A stretch of DNA of 7,620 nt from Hyphomonas sp. UBA5111 (GCA_002414505.1 DHZF01000024.1:1-7620); one strand, 5' to 3'; positions 1 to 6,876 are shown, numbered from the stretch's first letter. Notes: generated by a model not told the origin, from the letters alone. Numbers and translations are program-made.

Positions 1-1202
1 ACCACTTCGCCATTGATCACGACCTCTTCCACACCGCGGAGGTTTGGTAGTTCGAACATCGTGTCGAGCAGAATGCCTTCCATGATCGACCGCAGGCCCC
101 GCGCGCCGGTCTTCCGGGCAATGGCACGTCGTGCAACAGCCGTCAGAGCCTCTGGCGTGAAGTTCAATTCGACACTCTCCATGTCGAAGAGCTTTTGGTA
201 CTGTTTCAGCAGAGCGTTCTTCGGCTCAGTGAGGATCTTGATCAGGGCTTCCTCATCGAGGTCTTCGAGTGTCGCAATGACAGGCAGGCGCCCGATGAAT
301 TCCGGGATGAGGCCGAAGCGCTGAAGGTCTTCCGGCTCTGTGTTGCGCAGAATTTCTCCCACACCGCGCTCTTCCGATTCCTTGAGTGAAGCACCAAACC
401 CGATCGAAGCCCCCTCGCCCCGCGAGGCGATGATCTTGTCCAGACCGGCAAAGGCGCCGCCACAGATGAACAGGATGTTGGTCGTATCCACTTGCAGGAA
501 TTCCTGTTGTGGGTGCTTGCGTCCGCCTTGAGGCGGCACAGCCGCGACCGTACCTTCCATGATCTTGAGAAGCGCCTGCTGCACGCCCTCTCCAGAGACA
601 TCACGTGTGATGGAGGGATTGTCGGATTTGCGGGAAATCTTGTCGATTTCGTCGATATAAACGATGCCGCGCTGTGCGCGTTCAACATTGTAATCGGCCG
701 ACTGAAGCAGCTTCAGGACGATATTTTCGACATCCTCACCAACATAGCCGGCTTCGGTGAGCGTGGTCGCATCCGCCATGGTGAACGGCACGTCGAGAAT
801 GCGGGCCAATGTCTGCGCAAGAAGTGTCTTGCCGCAACCCGTCGGACCGACGAGCAAGATGTTCGACTTGGAAAGCTCGACACCATCCGTTTTCCCGGCA
901 TGGGACAGGCGTTTGTAATGGTTGTGAACGGCCACAGAGAGAATACGCTTGGCGTGAACCTGGCCAATGACATAGTCATCCAGCACATCACAGATTTCCT
1001 GCGGTGTCGGGACCCCTTCACGAGAGCGGACCATGGAGGTCTTGTTCTCTTCGCGAATGATATCCATGCAAAGTTCAACGCATTCATCACAGATGAACAC
1101 GGTCGGGCCGGCAATCAGCTTCTTCACTTCATGCTGGCTTTTTCCACAGAACGAACAATAGAGTGTGTTCTTGGAATCGCCTGAGCCATTTTGTTTAGTC
1201 AT
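1..1202 (-). CDS. clpX: ATP-dependent Clp protease ATP-binding subunit ClpX (C-terminus cut by window edge)
   Basis: ClpX is the hexameric AAA+ unfoldase that recognises tagged or native substrates, unfolds them with ATP and feeds them into ClpP in the cytoplasm. The start is ATG at 1202-1200 with GAGG just upstream. The window holds 400 codons and ends inside the C-terminal small domain; E. coli ClpX has 424 residues, so about 24 are missing. Domains seen in order: an N-terminal four-cysteine zinc finger (C16, C19, C38, C41), Walker A GPTGCGKT (119-126), pore-1 loop GYVGED with Y153-V154-G155, Walker B with D184-E185, the RKH loop at 228-230, an IGFG loop that contacts ClpP, and sensor II GAR with R368. 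Y153, E185 and RKH 228-230 have the same numbers as in E. coli. It lies 126 bases downstream of clpP on the same strand, the usual clpP-clpX order. The identification is secure and nothing suggests a defective gene. Confidence 0.98.
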   Translation of the reverse strand, partial: MTKQNGSGDSKNTLYCSFCGKSQHEVKKLIAGPTVFICDECVELCMDIIREENKTSMVRSREGVPTPQEICDVLDDYVIGQVHAKRILSVAVHNHYKRLSHAGKTDGVELSKSNILLVGPTGCGKTLLAQTLARILDVPFTMADATTLTEAGYVGEDVENIVLKLLQSADYNVERAQRGIVYIDEIDKISRKSDNPSITRDVSGEGVQQALLKIMEGTVAAVPPQGGRKHPQQEFLQVDTTNILFICGGAFAGLDKIIASRGEGASIGFGASLKESEERGVGEILRNTEPEDLQRFGLIPEFIGRLPVIATLEDLDEEALIKILTEPKNALLKQYQKLFDMESVELNFTPEALTAVARRAIARKTGARGLRSIMEGILLDTMFELPNLRGVEEVVINGEV

Positions 1203-1233
1203 GCCGTCCTCAATGCCGGGTAAGGCTTAATTT

Positions 1234-1270
1234 CGTCTTTAAGACGTCGTGCTCGGTCTACTATTAAGAC
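1234..1270 (-). promoter_or_regulatory. Two neighbouring inverted repeats upstream of clpX
   Basis: Plus-strand positions 1235-1245 read GTCTTTAAGAC (arms extend to 1234-1246), a near-perfect inverted repeat. Positions 1256-1270 read GTCTACTATTAAGAC, the same arms with a longer centre and one mismatch. On the coding strand both contain GTCTTAA, spaced 25 bases start to start. Repeated dyads 30-70 bases before a start codon are what a regulator binding site can look like. I do not recognise the motif as belonging to a named regulator, and a chance origin is possible in this short AT-rich patch. Confidence 0.3.
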
Positions 1271-1284
1271 AATAGGGTTATCAA

Positions 1285-1304
1285 CCTGCCCTGCAAGAGG
1301 CAGG
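1285..1304 (-). terminator. Hairpin after clpP, possible attenuator or mRNA-end stem, not a canonical terminator
   Basis: CCTGCC (1285-1290) and GGCAGG (1299-1304) form a perfect 6-bp GC-rich stem with an 8-base loop, 25-44 bases past the clpP stop. On the coding strand the stem is followed by TTGATAACC rather than a run of T. It therefore does not meet the rule for an intrinsic terminator. It may weaken read-through or protect the clpP mRNA end. Confidence 0.25.
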
Positions 1305-1328
1305 CCGCACTGACAAGGGAGAGGGTCC

Positions 1329-1952
1329 CTATTTATCATCCTCGGCCGTCCGGCGCTCAAAGACCTTGTCAACAATGCCAAATTCCTTGGCTTCTTCTGC
1401 GGTCAGGAACGTGTCCCGATCCAGCTTGCGTTCGATCACATCATATTCCTGCCCAGTATGGCGGACATAGATGTTGTTCAGTCGGCGCTTCAACTCGATG
1501 ATTTCCTCGGCATGGCGCTCAATATCCGTTGCAACGCCTGAGTATCCACCCGATGGCTGGTGGAGCATGACGCGTGCATTGGGCAGCGCAATCCGCATAC
1601 CCTTTTCACCGGCAGCCAGAAGCAACGATCCCATGGAGGCAGCCTGGCCGATACATACGGTGGAAATTGGGCAGCGAATGTACTGCATCGTGTCGTAGAT
1701 CGCGAGGCCGGACGAAACATAGCCGCCCGGGCTGTTGATATACATCGCAATATCTTTCTTCGGGTTTTCCGACTCGAGGAAAAGAAGCTGGGATGTGATC
1801 AGCGCCGCCATGCTGTCATCAATGCCGCCGGTCACGAAGATGATCCGCTCTTTCAGCAGGCGCGAGAAAATATCGAAAGCTCGCTCGCCGCGGCTCGTCT
1901 GCTCCACGACCATGGGAACAAGGTTGAGCGCTGTCTGGAAAGAAGTCGTCAT
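1329..1952 (-). CDS. clpP: ATP-dependent Clp protease proteolytic subunit ClpP
   Basis: ClpP is the serine peptidase that forms a double heptameric ring in the cytoplasm and degrades proteins fed to it by ClpX (or ClpA where present). The 207-residue protein is of normal length. The catalytic triad is complete: S106 in GQAASMGS, H131 in MLHQPSGG and D180 in DRDTF. Subtracting 9 gives 97, 122 and 171, the E. coli mature numbering, so the first nine or so residues are probably a short propeptide removed before LVPMVVEQ. The substrate-binding strand INSPGG (72-77) and the family hallmark VEQTSRGER (16-24) are present. The ATG at 1952 has AAGG 8 bases upstream. The hydrolase gene lies 112 bases upstream on the same strand and clpX follows. 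The assignment is secure. Confidence 0.98.
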   Translation of the reverse strand: MTTSFQTALNLVPMVVEQTSRGERAFDIFSRLLKERIIFVTGGIDDSMAALITSQLLFLESENPKKDIAMYINSPGGYVSSGLAIYDTMQYIRCPISTVCIGQAASMGSLLLAAGEKGMRIALPNARVMLHQPSGGYSGVATDIERHAEEIIELKRRLNNIYVRHTGQEYDVIERKLDRDTFLTAEEAKEFGIVDKVFERRTAEDDK

Positions 1953-2012
1953 GAATCGGGCCTTGATGGTTTCTCGAAGGAATCTTTACTGCACAGGAGT
2001 GGCAGAGAGACG

Positions 2013-2041
2013 TATATTTGTCCACGTATCCCTCACTGCAA
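2013..2041 (-). promoter_or_regulatory. Weak candidate promoter for clpP
   Basis: In the 112-base gap before clpP the coding strand carries TTGCAG (2041-2036), a 17-base spacer, then AATATA (2018-2013), about 60 bases before the start codon. The -35 has four of six consensus matches and the -10 only three, so this is a weak sigma-70-like candidate. Heat-shock (sigma-32) control of clpP is common in proteobacteria, but I could not find a convincing CTTG...CCCCAT pair here. Confidence 0.25.
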
Positions 2042-2064
2042 GAGGTATTCCGCTGTGGAAACAG

Positions 2065-3123
2065 TTAGCGAAATGGCCACTCAGGGGAACCGCTCGGAAA
2101 TTCGGCATCAGGATCGCGCATGAAAGCGAGATAATCGGCATGCACGTTTTCAGCCTGCAGGTCGCGCAAGAGCATGTGATAGCCCTGCTCATAATAGACG
2201 GTCCGAACCTGCGGCGGCAGAATTCTAGCCGTCCGTTTCATGCCATTCGGCGGGATGACATAATCATTCGCCCCGTAGGAAATCAGTACCGGCAAATCGG
2301 CAGGAAGGTTTCCTGCCCTGTCATGAGCCGTCTCCATCAATGAGACCACGCCATACACTTGGTCGATCCTGTTTTCGCGCAGCATCAGCGGGTTGGCCCA
2401 GGTTTCCCTGAGCATGTCGATATTATCGCTGGGTTCAATCCGGACGAAGCGGGCTGGGGGCCGGACTATCCATCCAGGATTGGTGTGGGCCGACATCCAG
2501 AGGCTCGCGCGGTAAAGCGGATTCATGGCGCCCCAGCCACGCAGGCCGGGCCCGGATGCGATCAGCCGGTCGGCGTCTGGCGGGGTGTCCGATCCAAACG
2601 CCGATATTGCCACAGCTGCGCCCATCGAAATGCCCACAACCGTGAGAGTTGCGTTTGGATGCCTTCGGCGCGCAACTGCAACGGCGGTGCGCAAGTCTTC
2701 GCGCATCAATTCCTCATCCGGCCAAAGCCCCCTGCCCGGGGACCGCCCAAAGCCTCTCTGGTCATACGCATAGGTCGTTACACCATGGGCCGCCCAATAG
2801 GGCGCGGCCATGTGAAACGCGTTCGCGAAATCATTCATGCCGTGCACGCCCACCACGACAAGCTCCGGCTCTTCTTCGCCATCGGCCGGCCATACTGTCA
2901 GCCCGAGCTCCGCCCCATCCCCCGTGATGAAAACGTTCCGATCGACCACGAATTGAGGAACGCTGACGTGCGTGCGCGTAAGCGCTCCTGTGGTCACGGG
3001 ATGCACACATCCTGAGAGCAGGAACACAGCGTAGACCAGGAACAGCCCGGCCAGGGCCCAGGAGCCACGCTGAGCAAGATGGGCAAGGCCCCTTCTTCGA
3101 TCGAACACTTGTGATTTCGTCAA
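2065..3123 (-). CDS. Putative lipoprotein alpha/beta hydrolase (lysophospholipase / serine aminopeptidase S33-like)
   Basis: This is a predicted alpha/beta-fold serine hydrolase of the PldB/Hydrolase_4 (monoglyceride lipase-like) group; the substrate is unknown. From the TTG start at 3123 it has 352 residues. An arginine-containing n-region and a hydrophobic stretch end in a lipobox LLSG-C with C39 as the lipidation site, so the enzyme is probably membrane-anchored outside the cytoplasm. The core shows HGMND (H94 on, oxyanion region), DQRGFGRS (121-128), nucleophile elbow GISMG with S166, acid D287 in YGANDYVIP and H316 in GYHMLLRD. The open frame extends to TTG 3138, but GGAG at 3136-3133 lies 9 bases before TTG 3123 and nothing suitable precedes 3138. 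There is no in-frame ATG near the N-terminus. It runs towards clpP with a 112-base gap and no clear terminator. Family assignment is strong, the start moderate and the substrate not predictable. Confidence 0.88.
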   Translation of the reverse strand: MTKSQVFDRRRGLAHLAQRGSWALAGLFLVYAVFLLSGCVHPVTTGALTRTHVSVPQFVVDRNVFITGDGAELGLTVWPADGEEEPELVVVGVHGMNDFANAFHMAAPYWAAHGVTTYAYDQRGFGRSPGRGLWPDEELMREDLRTAVAVARRRHPNATLTVVGISMGAAVAISAFGSDTPPDADRLIASGPGLRGWGAMNPLYRASLWMSAHTNPGWIVRPPARFVRIEPSDNIDMLRETWANPLMLRENRIDQVYGVVSLMETAHDRAGNLPADLPVLISYGANDYVIPPNGMKRTARILPPQVRTVYYEQGYHMLLRDLQAENVHADYLAFMRDPDAEFPSGSPEWPFR

Positions 3124-3132
3124 ATCGTGTTT

Positions 3133-3136
3133 CTCC
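3133..3136 (-). promoter_or_regulatory. Shine-Dalgarno sequence that decides the hydrolase start
   Basis: The coding strand reads GGAG here, 9 bases before TTG 3123-3121. It lies inside the longer open frame that begins at TTG 3138, so it supports the shorter protein. The lipobox and mature enzyme are the same with either start. Confidence 0.5.
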
Positions 3137-3147
3137 AAATGAGCATG

Positions 3148-3167
3148 ATGTGATTAATTGCTCACAT
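3148..3167. promoter_or_regulatory. 20-bp inverted repeat, candidate operator in the hydrolase-pirin divergent spacer
   Basis: The site is ATGTGA, an 8-base AT-rich centre (TTAATTGC), then TCACAT: perfect 6-bp arms. A second dyad overlaps it, TGAGCA (3140-3145) and TGCTCA (3159-3164). The TGTGA/TCACA arms recall CRP/FNR-type sites, but those have a 6-base centre rather than 8, so the regulator is not identified. The site lies between and over the -35/-10 of the candidate minus-strand promoter, a position typical of repression. Confidence 0.45.
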
Positions 3168-3181
3168 ATACTCTCTTCCAA
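3153..3181 (-). promoter_or_regulatory. Candidate promoter of the hydrolase gene
   Basis: The coding strand has TTGGAA (3181-3176), a 17-base spacer and ATTAAT (3158-3153), each four of six against the sigma-70 consensus. Transcription would start near 3146, giving a leader of about 20 bases before TTG 3123 that includes the GGAG. A start at TTG 3138 would leave almost no leader, which also favours 3123. Prediction by eye only. Confidence 0.3.
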
Positions 3182-3276
3182 TATCCTCTCGTCTCAGTCA
3201 AGCCGGAGCTTCATCGATCAATTTCTTTATTCCTCTGGACAGGTCGCCTCATTTGAACGGAAATTAGAAATCTCAT

Positions 3277-3284
3277 GGAGGAGG
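3277..3284 (+). promoter_or_regulatory. Strong Shine-Dalgarno sequence that decides the pirin start
   Basis: GGAGGAGG ends 8 bases before GTG 3293. It overlaps the upstream in-frame ATG 3275, which itself has no ribosome binding site (preceded by GAAATTAGAAATCTC). This makes GTG 3293 the likely start. Confidence 0.75.
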
Positions 3285-3292
3285 CTAGCGCC

Positions 3293-4186
3293 GTGCAGAT
3301 ATCCCGCATCATTGAGCCCCGAATGCATGATCTCGGAGGCGGTTTCATCGTCCGGCGTGTCTTGCCGTTTCACGCGCATAGATCTGTTGGGCCGTTCGTG
3401 TTCTTCGATCATTTTGGCCCTGTGGAATTTGATCCGGGCGCGAGCTTCAATGTGCTTCCGCATCCGCATATCGGCTTATCAACTGTGACGTTCCTGTTCG
3501 ATGGTGCGATCCGGCATCGGGATTCCCTCGGCACTGATCTGGTAATCGAACCTGGCGCGGTCAATTGGATGACCGCCGGCCGGGGTATTGTCCATTCGGA
3601 GCGCACGCCCGACTCGCATCGCAAACATGGCCAGGTCATGCACGGTCTACAGACATGGGTGGCCCTTCCCCGCGATGAGGAAGATTGCGCGCCAGCCTTT
3701 ATTCACCACCCGGCCGACACCTTACCCGCCTTCAGGGTGGGCGATGTCAGGGTGAAAGTGCTGGCCGGATCCGCCTGGAAGCACACCTCTCCCGTGTCGT
3801 TTCCGTGGCCAATCCTGTACGTTGCGCTCGAAACCGACTCCGACGCAGACATCATCCTGCCTGCGGAGATGGCGATTGAGCGCGCCTTGTATGTGGTGAC
3901 AGGAGGCGCGCAAATCGATGACGCTATGGTGACCGAAGGGCGGATGGCTGTACTTGGGTCCAATACGGATGTGACCGTGAAATTGGCTGCGGGCACCAAG
4001 GCAATGATCTGTGGGGGAGCCCCTATGGATTCGCCGCGCAAGATGGATTGGAACTTCGTGTCGAGCGACAGCGCAAAGATTGAGCAGGCCAAGTTCGATT
4101 GGACGGCGGCCATGGAAGCTGGGGGATCGGCGAGATTTCCCCTTGTTCCGGGGGATGAGGAAGAGTGGATTCCCATTCCCTCCTGA
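3293..4186 (+). CDS. Pirin family protein (bicupin, possible quercetin 2,3-dioxygenase-type)
   Basis: Pirins are cytoplasmic two-cupin proteins that bind one metal ion in the N-terminal cupin. Some bacterial members oxidise quercetin and others modulate metabolic enzymes, so the role of this one cannot be told from sequence. From GTG 3293 the protein has 297 residues, close to human pirin (290). The metal ligands are all visible: H57 and H59 in HPHIGLSTVTF, and H101 and E103 in GIVHSER. Human pirin uses 56, 58, 101 and 103, and this near-exact match supports the GTG start over ATG 3275, which would add six residues. The N-terminal GGGFIVRRVLP and the C-terminal cupin region (roughly 160-235) with the late GGAPMDSP segment fit the family. 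It is divergent from the hydrolase; 95 bases separate it from the downstream peptidase gene. I found no clear promoter for it in the spacer. Confidence 0.93.
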   Translation: MQISRIIEPRMHDLGGGFIVRRVLPFHAHRSVGPFVFFDHFGPVEFDPGASFNVLPHPHIGLSTVTFLFDGAIRHRDSLGTDLVIEPGAVNWMTAGRGIVHSERTPDSHRKHGQVMHGLQTWVALPRDEEDCAPAFIHHPADTLPAFRVGDVRVKVLAGSAWKHTSPVSFPWPILYVALETDSDADIILPAEMAIERALYVVTGGAQIDDAMVTEGRMAVLGSNTDVTVKLAAGTKAMICGGAPMDSPRKMDWNFVSSDSAKIEQAKFDWTAAMEAGGSARFPLVPGDEEEWIPIPS

Positions 4187-4281
4187 TTTCAGGCACAGAA
4201 TTCTAGTGACGCCCTTCCTTGCCGATTGGTAAGGCTCGTGTCAGATCATGACCAACCATAGCCTTTGACGGGAAATACAGA
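4187..4281 (+). other. Pirin-peptidase intergenic spacer with a weak hairpin
   Basis: The 95-base gap contains a possible stem at 4217-4234 (CCTTGCC, loop GATT, GGTAAGG; one G-U pair when transcribed) that is not followed by a T-run, so it is not a standard terminator. I see no convincing promoter. A modest CGGGA lies about 9 bases before the peptidase ATG and could serve as its ribosome binding site. Confidence 0.3.
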
Positions 4282-6021
4282 ATGAAGCGACTACTCATTT
4301 CGGCATCTGTCCTGACGTTTGCAGCATGCGGCGCGCAGGAGCCCACCACCGAAACACCGGCAGCACCGGAACCCGAGGCGGCAACTGAGTTGCTGATGCC
4401 CCTGCCCGAACAAACCAGCGCAGACATCACGGCCGACGATCTGGCTGTGCGGATCAAGACACTTGCCGATGATACATTTGAGGGGCGTGGCCCAGGCACG
4501 CCCGCGGGCGAAGCATCTGCTGACTGGATCGCCGCCGAGATGAGCCGTATCGGCCTGGAGCCTGCCGGCGACAATGGCAGTTTTTTCCAGACTGTGGAGA
4601 TGGTCAACCAGACTGTGGACACTGACGCGTCATTCTTCCAGCTGACTACGCCCGACGGCACTGAACTGCCAATGACGCCCAAGGAAGACGTGGTCTTCTG
4701 GACCAAGCGCCAGAACACGAATGAACTCGCGTTCGATCCAACGGACGTCGTGTTTGTCGGCTATGGCTCTGTCGCGCCGGAATATGACTGGGACGATTAT
4801 GCCGGTCAGGATTATGCGGGCAAGACGGTCGTCATGCTGGTCAATGACCCAGGGTTTGCCACGGGCGACCCGGAACTCTTCAATGGCAAATCCATGACCT
4901 ATTACGGTCGTTGGACCTACAAGTACGAGGAAGCCGCCCGCCAGGGCGCTACCGCAGCAATTGTAATCCACGAAACTGAGCCGGCTTCATACGGTTGGGA
5001 CGTTGTTTCCAATTCCTGGAGCGGCGCACAGTCTGATCTCGTTCGCGCCGATGGGGGCGCAGAGCGCACCATGCTTGAGGGCTGGATCACGCGCGACACG
5101 GCAGAAGCCCTGTTTGCCAGCGCAGGACTGGATCTGGAGACTCTGAAGCAGCAGGCAAAGTCCAAGGACTTCCAGCCTGTGGCGCTTGAGGGCGTGAAAG
5201 CCAGCGGAAAAATTTCACAGACCATCGACCAGCTTGAGAGCCGCAATGTGGTCGGCCGCCTGCCCGGCAAGACGGCCCCGGATGAATACATGCTGTACAC
5301 GGCGCACTGGGACCATCTCGGCAAGAAGTCCGAAGAGAAGACCGGCGCACCCGGCGAGGATTTCTATCAGGACCAGATCTTCAATGGCGCAGTTGATAAT
5401 GCGACCGGCTCTGCTGCTCTGCTCGAAATCGCAGAAGCCATGGCCGCGCAAGAGCTGGAACGCTCCGCCCTCTTCCTGTCGGTGACACTTGAGGAATCCG
5501 GCCTGCTCGGATCTGCCTATTACGCAGAAAACCCGCTCGTGCCGCACAATCAGATCGTTGCCGGAATCAACATGGACGGCGCACTGCCAATTGGCCGGAC
5601 GAAGGACATGGTTGTTGTCGGATATGGTGCCTCTGAACTTGAGGACATGTTGAAGGACGTGCTCGACGAGCAAGGCCGTGTCATCAAGCCGGACGCCAAG
5701 CCTGAAGCTGGCTATTTCTATCGCTCCGACCATATCTCCCTCGCCAAGAAAGGCGTGCCGATGCTGTATGCAGATGGCGGTCAGGACAAGGTCGATGGGG
5801 GCGTGGCCGCTGGCAAGGCCGCGGCAGCCGTTTACACAGCCGAGCGCTACCACAAGCCGATGGACGAGTATTCCGACGACTGGGATCTCTCCGGGTTCAC
5901 CGAAGACATCCAGGCCCTCTACGAAGTCGGGCTGAAGATCGCCCAATCGGATGAGTGGCCTACTTGGTACGAGGGCAATGAATTCGAAGCCACACGCAAG
6001 AAAAGCCTCGAACAGAACTAA
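4282..6021 (+). CDS. M28 family zinc metallopeptidase lipoprotein with PA domain
   Basis: A predicted di-zinc aminopeptidase of family M28, likely acting in the periplasm or at the outer membrane on peptides for nutrition. It has 579 residues. The N-terminus MKRLLISASVLTFAAC is a short lipoprotein signal with C16 as the probable lipidated residue (F at -3 is less usual). A Pro/Glu/Ala/Thr-rich linker follows (about 18-45). A PA-type insert spans roughly 150-270 (VGYGS...EYDWDDYAG, then VVMLVNDPG and the TAAIVIHETE strand). The peptidase domain runs from about 315 to 555. Its metal and catalytic residues are complete: H342 and D344 (AHWDHLG), bridging D372 (VDNATGSA), general base E404 and ligand E405 (LEESGLLGS), D432 (NMDG) and H484 (RSDHISLAKKGVP). 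The gene ends in a strong intrinsic terminator. Exact substrate preference cannot be read from the sequence. Confidence 0.95.
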   Translation: MKRLLISASVLTFAACGAQEPTTETPAAPEPEAATELLMPLPEQTSADITADDLAVRIKTLADDTFEGRGPGTPAGEASADWIAAEMSRIGLEPAGDNGSFFQTVEMVNQTVDTDASFFQLTTPDGTELPMTPKEDVVFWTKRQNTNELAFDPTDVVFVGYGSVAPEYDWDDYAGQDYAGKTVVMLVNDPGFATGDPELFNGKSMTYYGRWTYKYEEAARQGATAAIVIHETEPASYGWDVVSNSWSGAQSDLVRADGGAERTMLEGWITRDTAEALFASAGLDLETLKQQAKSKDFQPVALEGVKASGKISQTIDQLESRNVVGRLPGKTAPDEYMLYTAHWDHLGKKSEEKTGAPGEDFYQDQIFNGAVDNATGSAALLEIAEAMAAQELERSALFLSVTLEESGLLGSAYYAENPLVPHNQIVAGINMDGALPIGRTKDMVVVGYGASELEDMLKDVLDEQGRVIKPDAKPEAGYFYRSDHISLAKKGVPMLYADGGQDKVDGGVAAGKAAAAVYTAERYHKPMDEYSDDWDLSGFTEDIQALYEVGLKIAQSDEWPTWYEGNEFEATRKKSLEQN

Positions 6022-6028
6022 TTAATTT

Positions 6029-6060
6029 GTCCCCGCCTCACCGGCGGGGACTTTTTCTTC
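6029..6060 (+). terminator. Rho-independent terminator after the M28 peptidase gene
   Basis: GTCCCCGCC (6029-6037) and GGCGGGGAC (6043-6051) form a perfect 9-bp GC-rich stem with a 5-base loop TCACC, followed directly by TTTTTCTTC. It begins 7 bases past the peptidase stop. This is a textbook intrinsic terminator. It ends only about 18 bases before the rlmJ start codon. Confidence 0.93.
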
Positions 6061-6078
6061 ACGGGACTGATCTGACAA

Positions 6079-6876
6079 ATGCTTTCCTATCAACATGGGT
6101 ATCATGCGGGCAATCGAGCGGACGTTCTGAAGCATGCGATCCTCCACTCGGTCTGCCGGCACCTGACGGAACGAAATGACCGTATCCTGTATGTAGAAAC
6201 ACATTCGGGACGCGGCCGGTATGATCTTGAAGGCCCGCAGGCCCGAAAGGGAGACGAGGCCAGCGACGGCATCCTGTCGATGCTGGATGGCCGGGCACCG
6301 AAACCGCTGCGCCCATGGGTCGAATTCGTCGAGGAAAGTGGCATCAACAACTATCCCGGTTCACCTGCCCACGCTCAAGCGCTCCTGCCGCCGGATACGC
6401 GCTACATTCTGTTTGAGAAGCACCCTGCCGAGCATGAAGCGCTCAGCAAGGCTGTCGGTGATGACGACCGCATCCAGGTGAAGAAGGCTGATGGGTATGC
6501 CAGCGCACTGAAACTGTCGCCACGTAGCGGCGAAACGATGGTGTGCCTGGTCGACCCGAGCTACGAGACGAGCCGTGACATTGATGCGCTTGCTCTCTGG
6601 ACACCCAAGGCGCTCAAACGCTGGCCGAAGGCCGTGCTGATGCTCTGGCTTCCCCTCTTCCGAGACGGCCGGGAAAGTGAGTTCGGTGAATACCTGACCA
6701 CACTCGGGAATTGCAGGGTCTATGGCGCGCGCTGGCCGGTGGATGCATTGCAGGAAACCGCGCTTGAAGGATCCGCCATGGTTGTCTTCAATGGGCCGAA
6801 AGCTGCGGATGCTGAGTGCGCTGCGATTGCTTCGGCCTTACAATTCTGGTGGTCGGACAAGCCGCTGGGAGCGTGA
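6079..6876 (+). CDS. rlmJ: 23S rRNA (adenine(2030)-N6)-methyltransferase RlmJ
   Basis: RlmJ uses S-adenosylmethionine to methylate N6 of A2030 in 23S rRNA in the cytoplasm, a housekeeping modification. The protein has 265 residues against about 280 in E. coli. The N-terminus MLSYQHGYHAGNRADVLKH is the family signature, with conserved Y4, H6 and K18, which fixes the start even though the Shine-Dalgarno is poor. Further family segments are the SAM-binding ETHSGRGRYDL (40-50), NYPGSP (91-96), FEKHP (112-116), KKADGY (135-140) and the catalytic motif at 159-162. That motif reads DPSY rather than the usual DPPY/DPPF. The gene is preceded by a strong terminator and runs into the oxidoreductase gene with a 6-base gap. 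The family assignment is firm; full activity with the DPSY motif is likely but not proven by the sequence. Confidence 0.94.
   Translation: MLSYQHGYHAGNRADVLKHAILHSVCRHLTERNDRILYVETHSGRGRYDLEGPQARKGDEASDGILSMLDGRAPKPLRPWVEFVEESGINNYPGSPAHAQALLPPDTRYILFEKHPAEHEALSKAVGDDDRIQVKKADGYASALKLSPRSGETMVCLVDPSYETSRDIDALALWTPKALKRWPKAVLMLWLPLFRDGRESEFGEYLTTLGNCRVYGARWPVDALQETALEGSAMVVFNGPKAADAECAAIASALQFWWSDKPLGA

Larger units (their letters stand above)
1203..1328 (-). other. clpP-clpX intergenic spacer
   Basis: This is a 126-base gap between the clpP stop and the clpX start, both on the minus strand. Reading with the genes, it first holds a hairpin without a U-tract (1304-1285), then a pair of GTCTTAA-containing inverted repeats (1270-1256 and 1245-1235), then the clpX Shine-Dalgarno GAGG close to the start. 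Its length would allow a separate clpX promoter, but I cannot find a well-spaced -35/-10 pair. Co-transcription from clpP, a separate promoter, or both remain possible. Confidence 0.5.

Noticed and set aside
492..1184. Plus-strand open frame of 230 codons
   Set aside because: It lies wholly antisense to clpX, whose domains and catalytic residues are unmistakable; its product shows no family features and the frame is a by-product of GC-rich codon use.
1227..1242. Possible CtrA site (TTAA...TTAA) before clpX
   Set aside because: The two TTAA boxes are separated by 8 bases; the CtrA full site needs 7, and the flanking bases do not fit well.
2218..2228. 11-mer CAGAATTCTAG, repeated at 4196-4206
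   Set aside because: It occurs only twice, once inside the hydrolase gene and once between genes, with no shared flanks, so chance is the simplest explanation.
3196..3201. CTTGAC-like -35 element on the minus strand upstream of the hydrolase
   Set aside because: No acceptable -10 lies 16-19 bases downstream; the nearest TATATG is about 25 bases away.
4217..4234. Hairpin after pirin as a terminator
   Set aside because: The stem is short, includes a G-U pair and has no T-run after it; it is noted only as part of the spacer.
4203..4718. Minus-strand open frame of 171 codons
   Set aside because: It is antisense to the signal peptide, linker and early part of the M28 gene, and its serine/valine-rich product has no recognisable feature.
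5215..5946. Minus-strand open frame of 243 codons
   Set aside because: It is antisense to the peptidase domain of the M28 gene, where every metal ligand is conserved on the plus strand; its product shows no recognisable motif.
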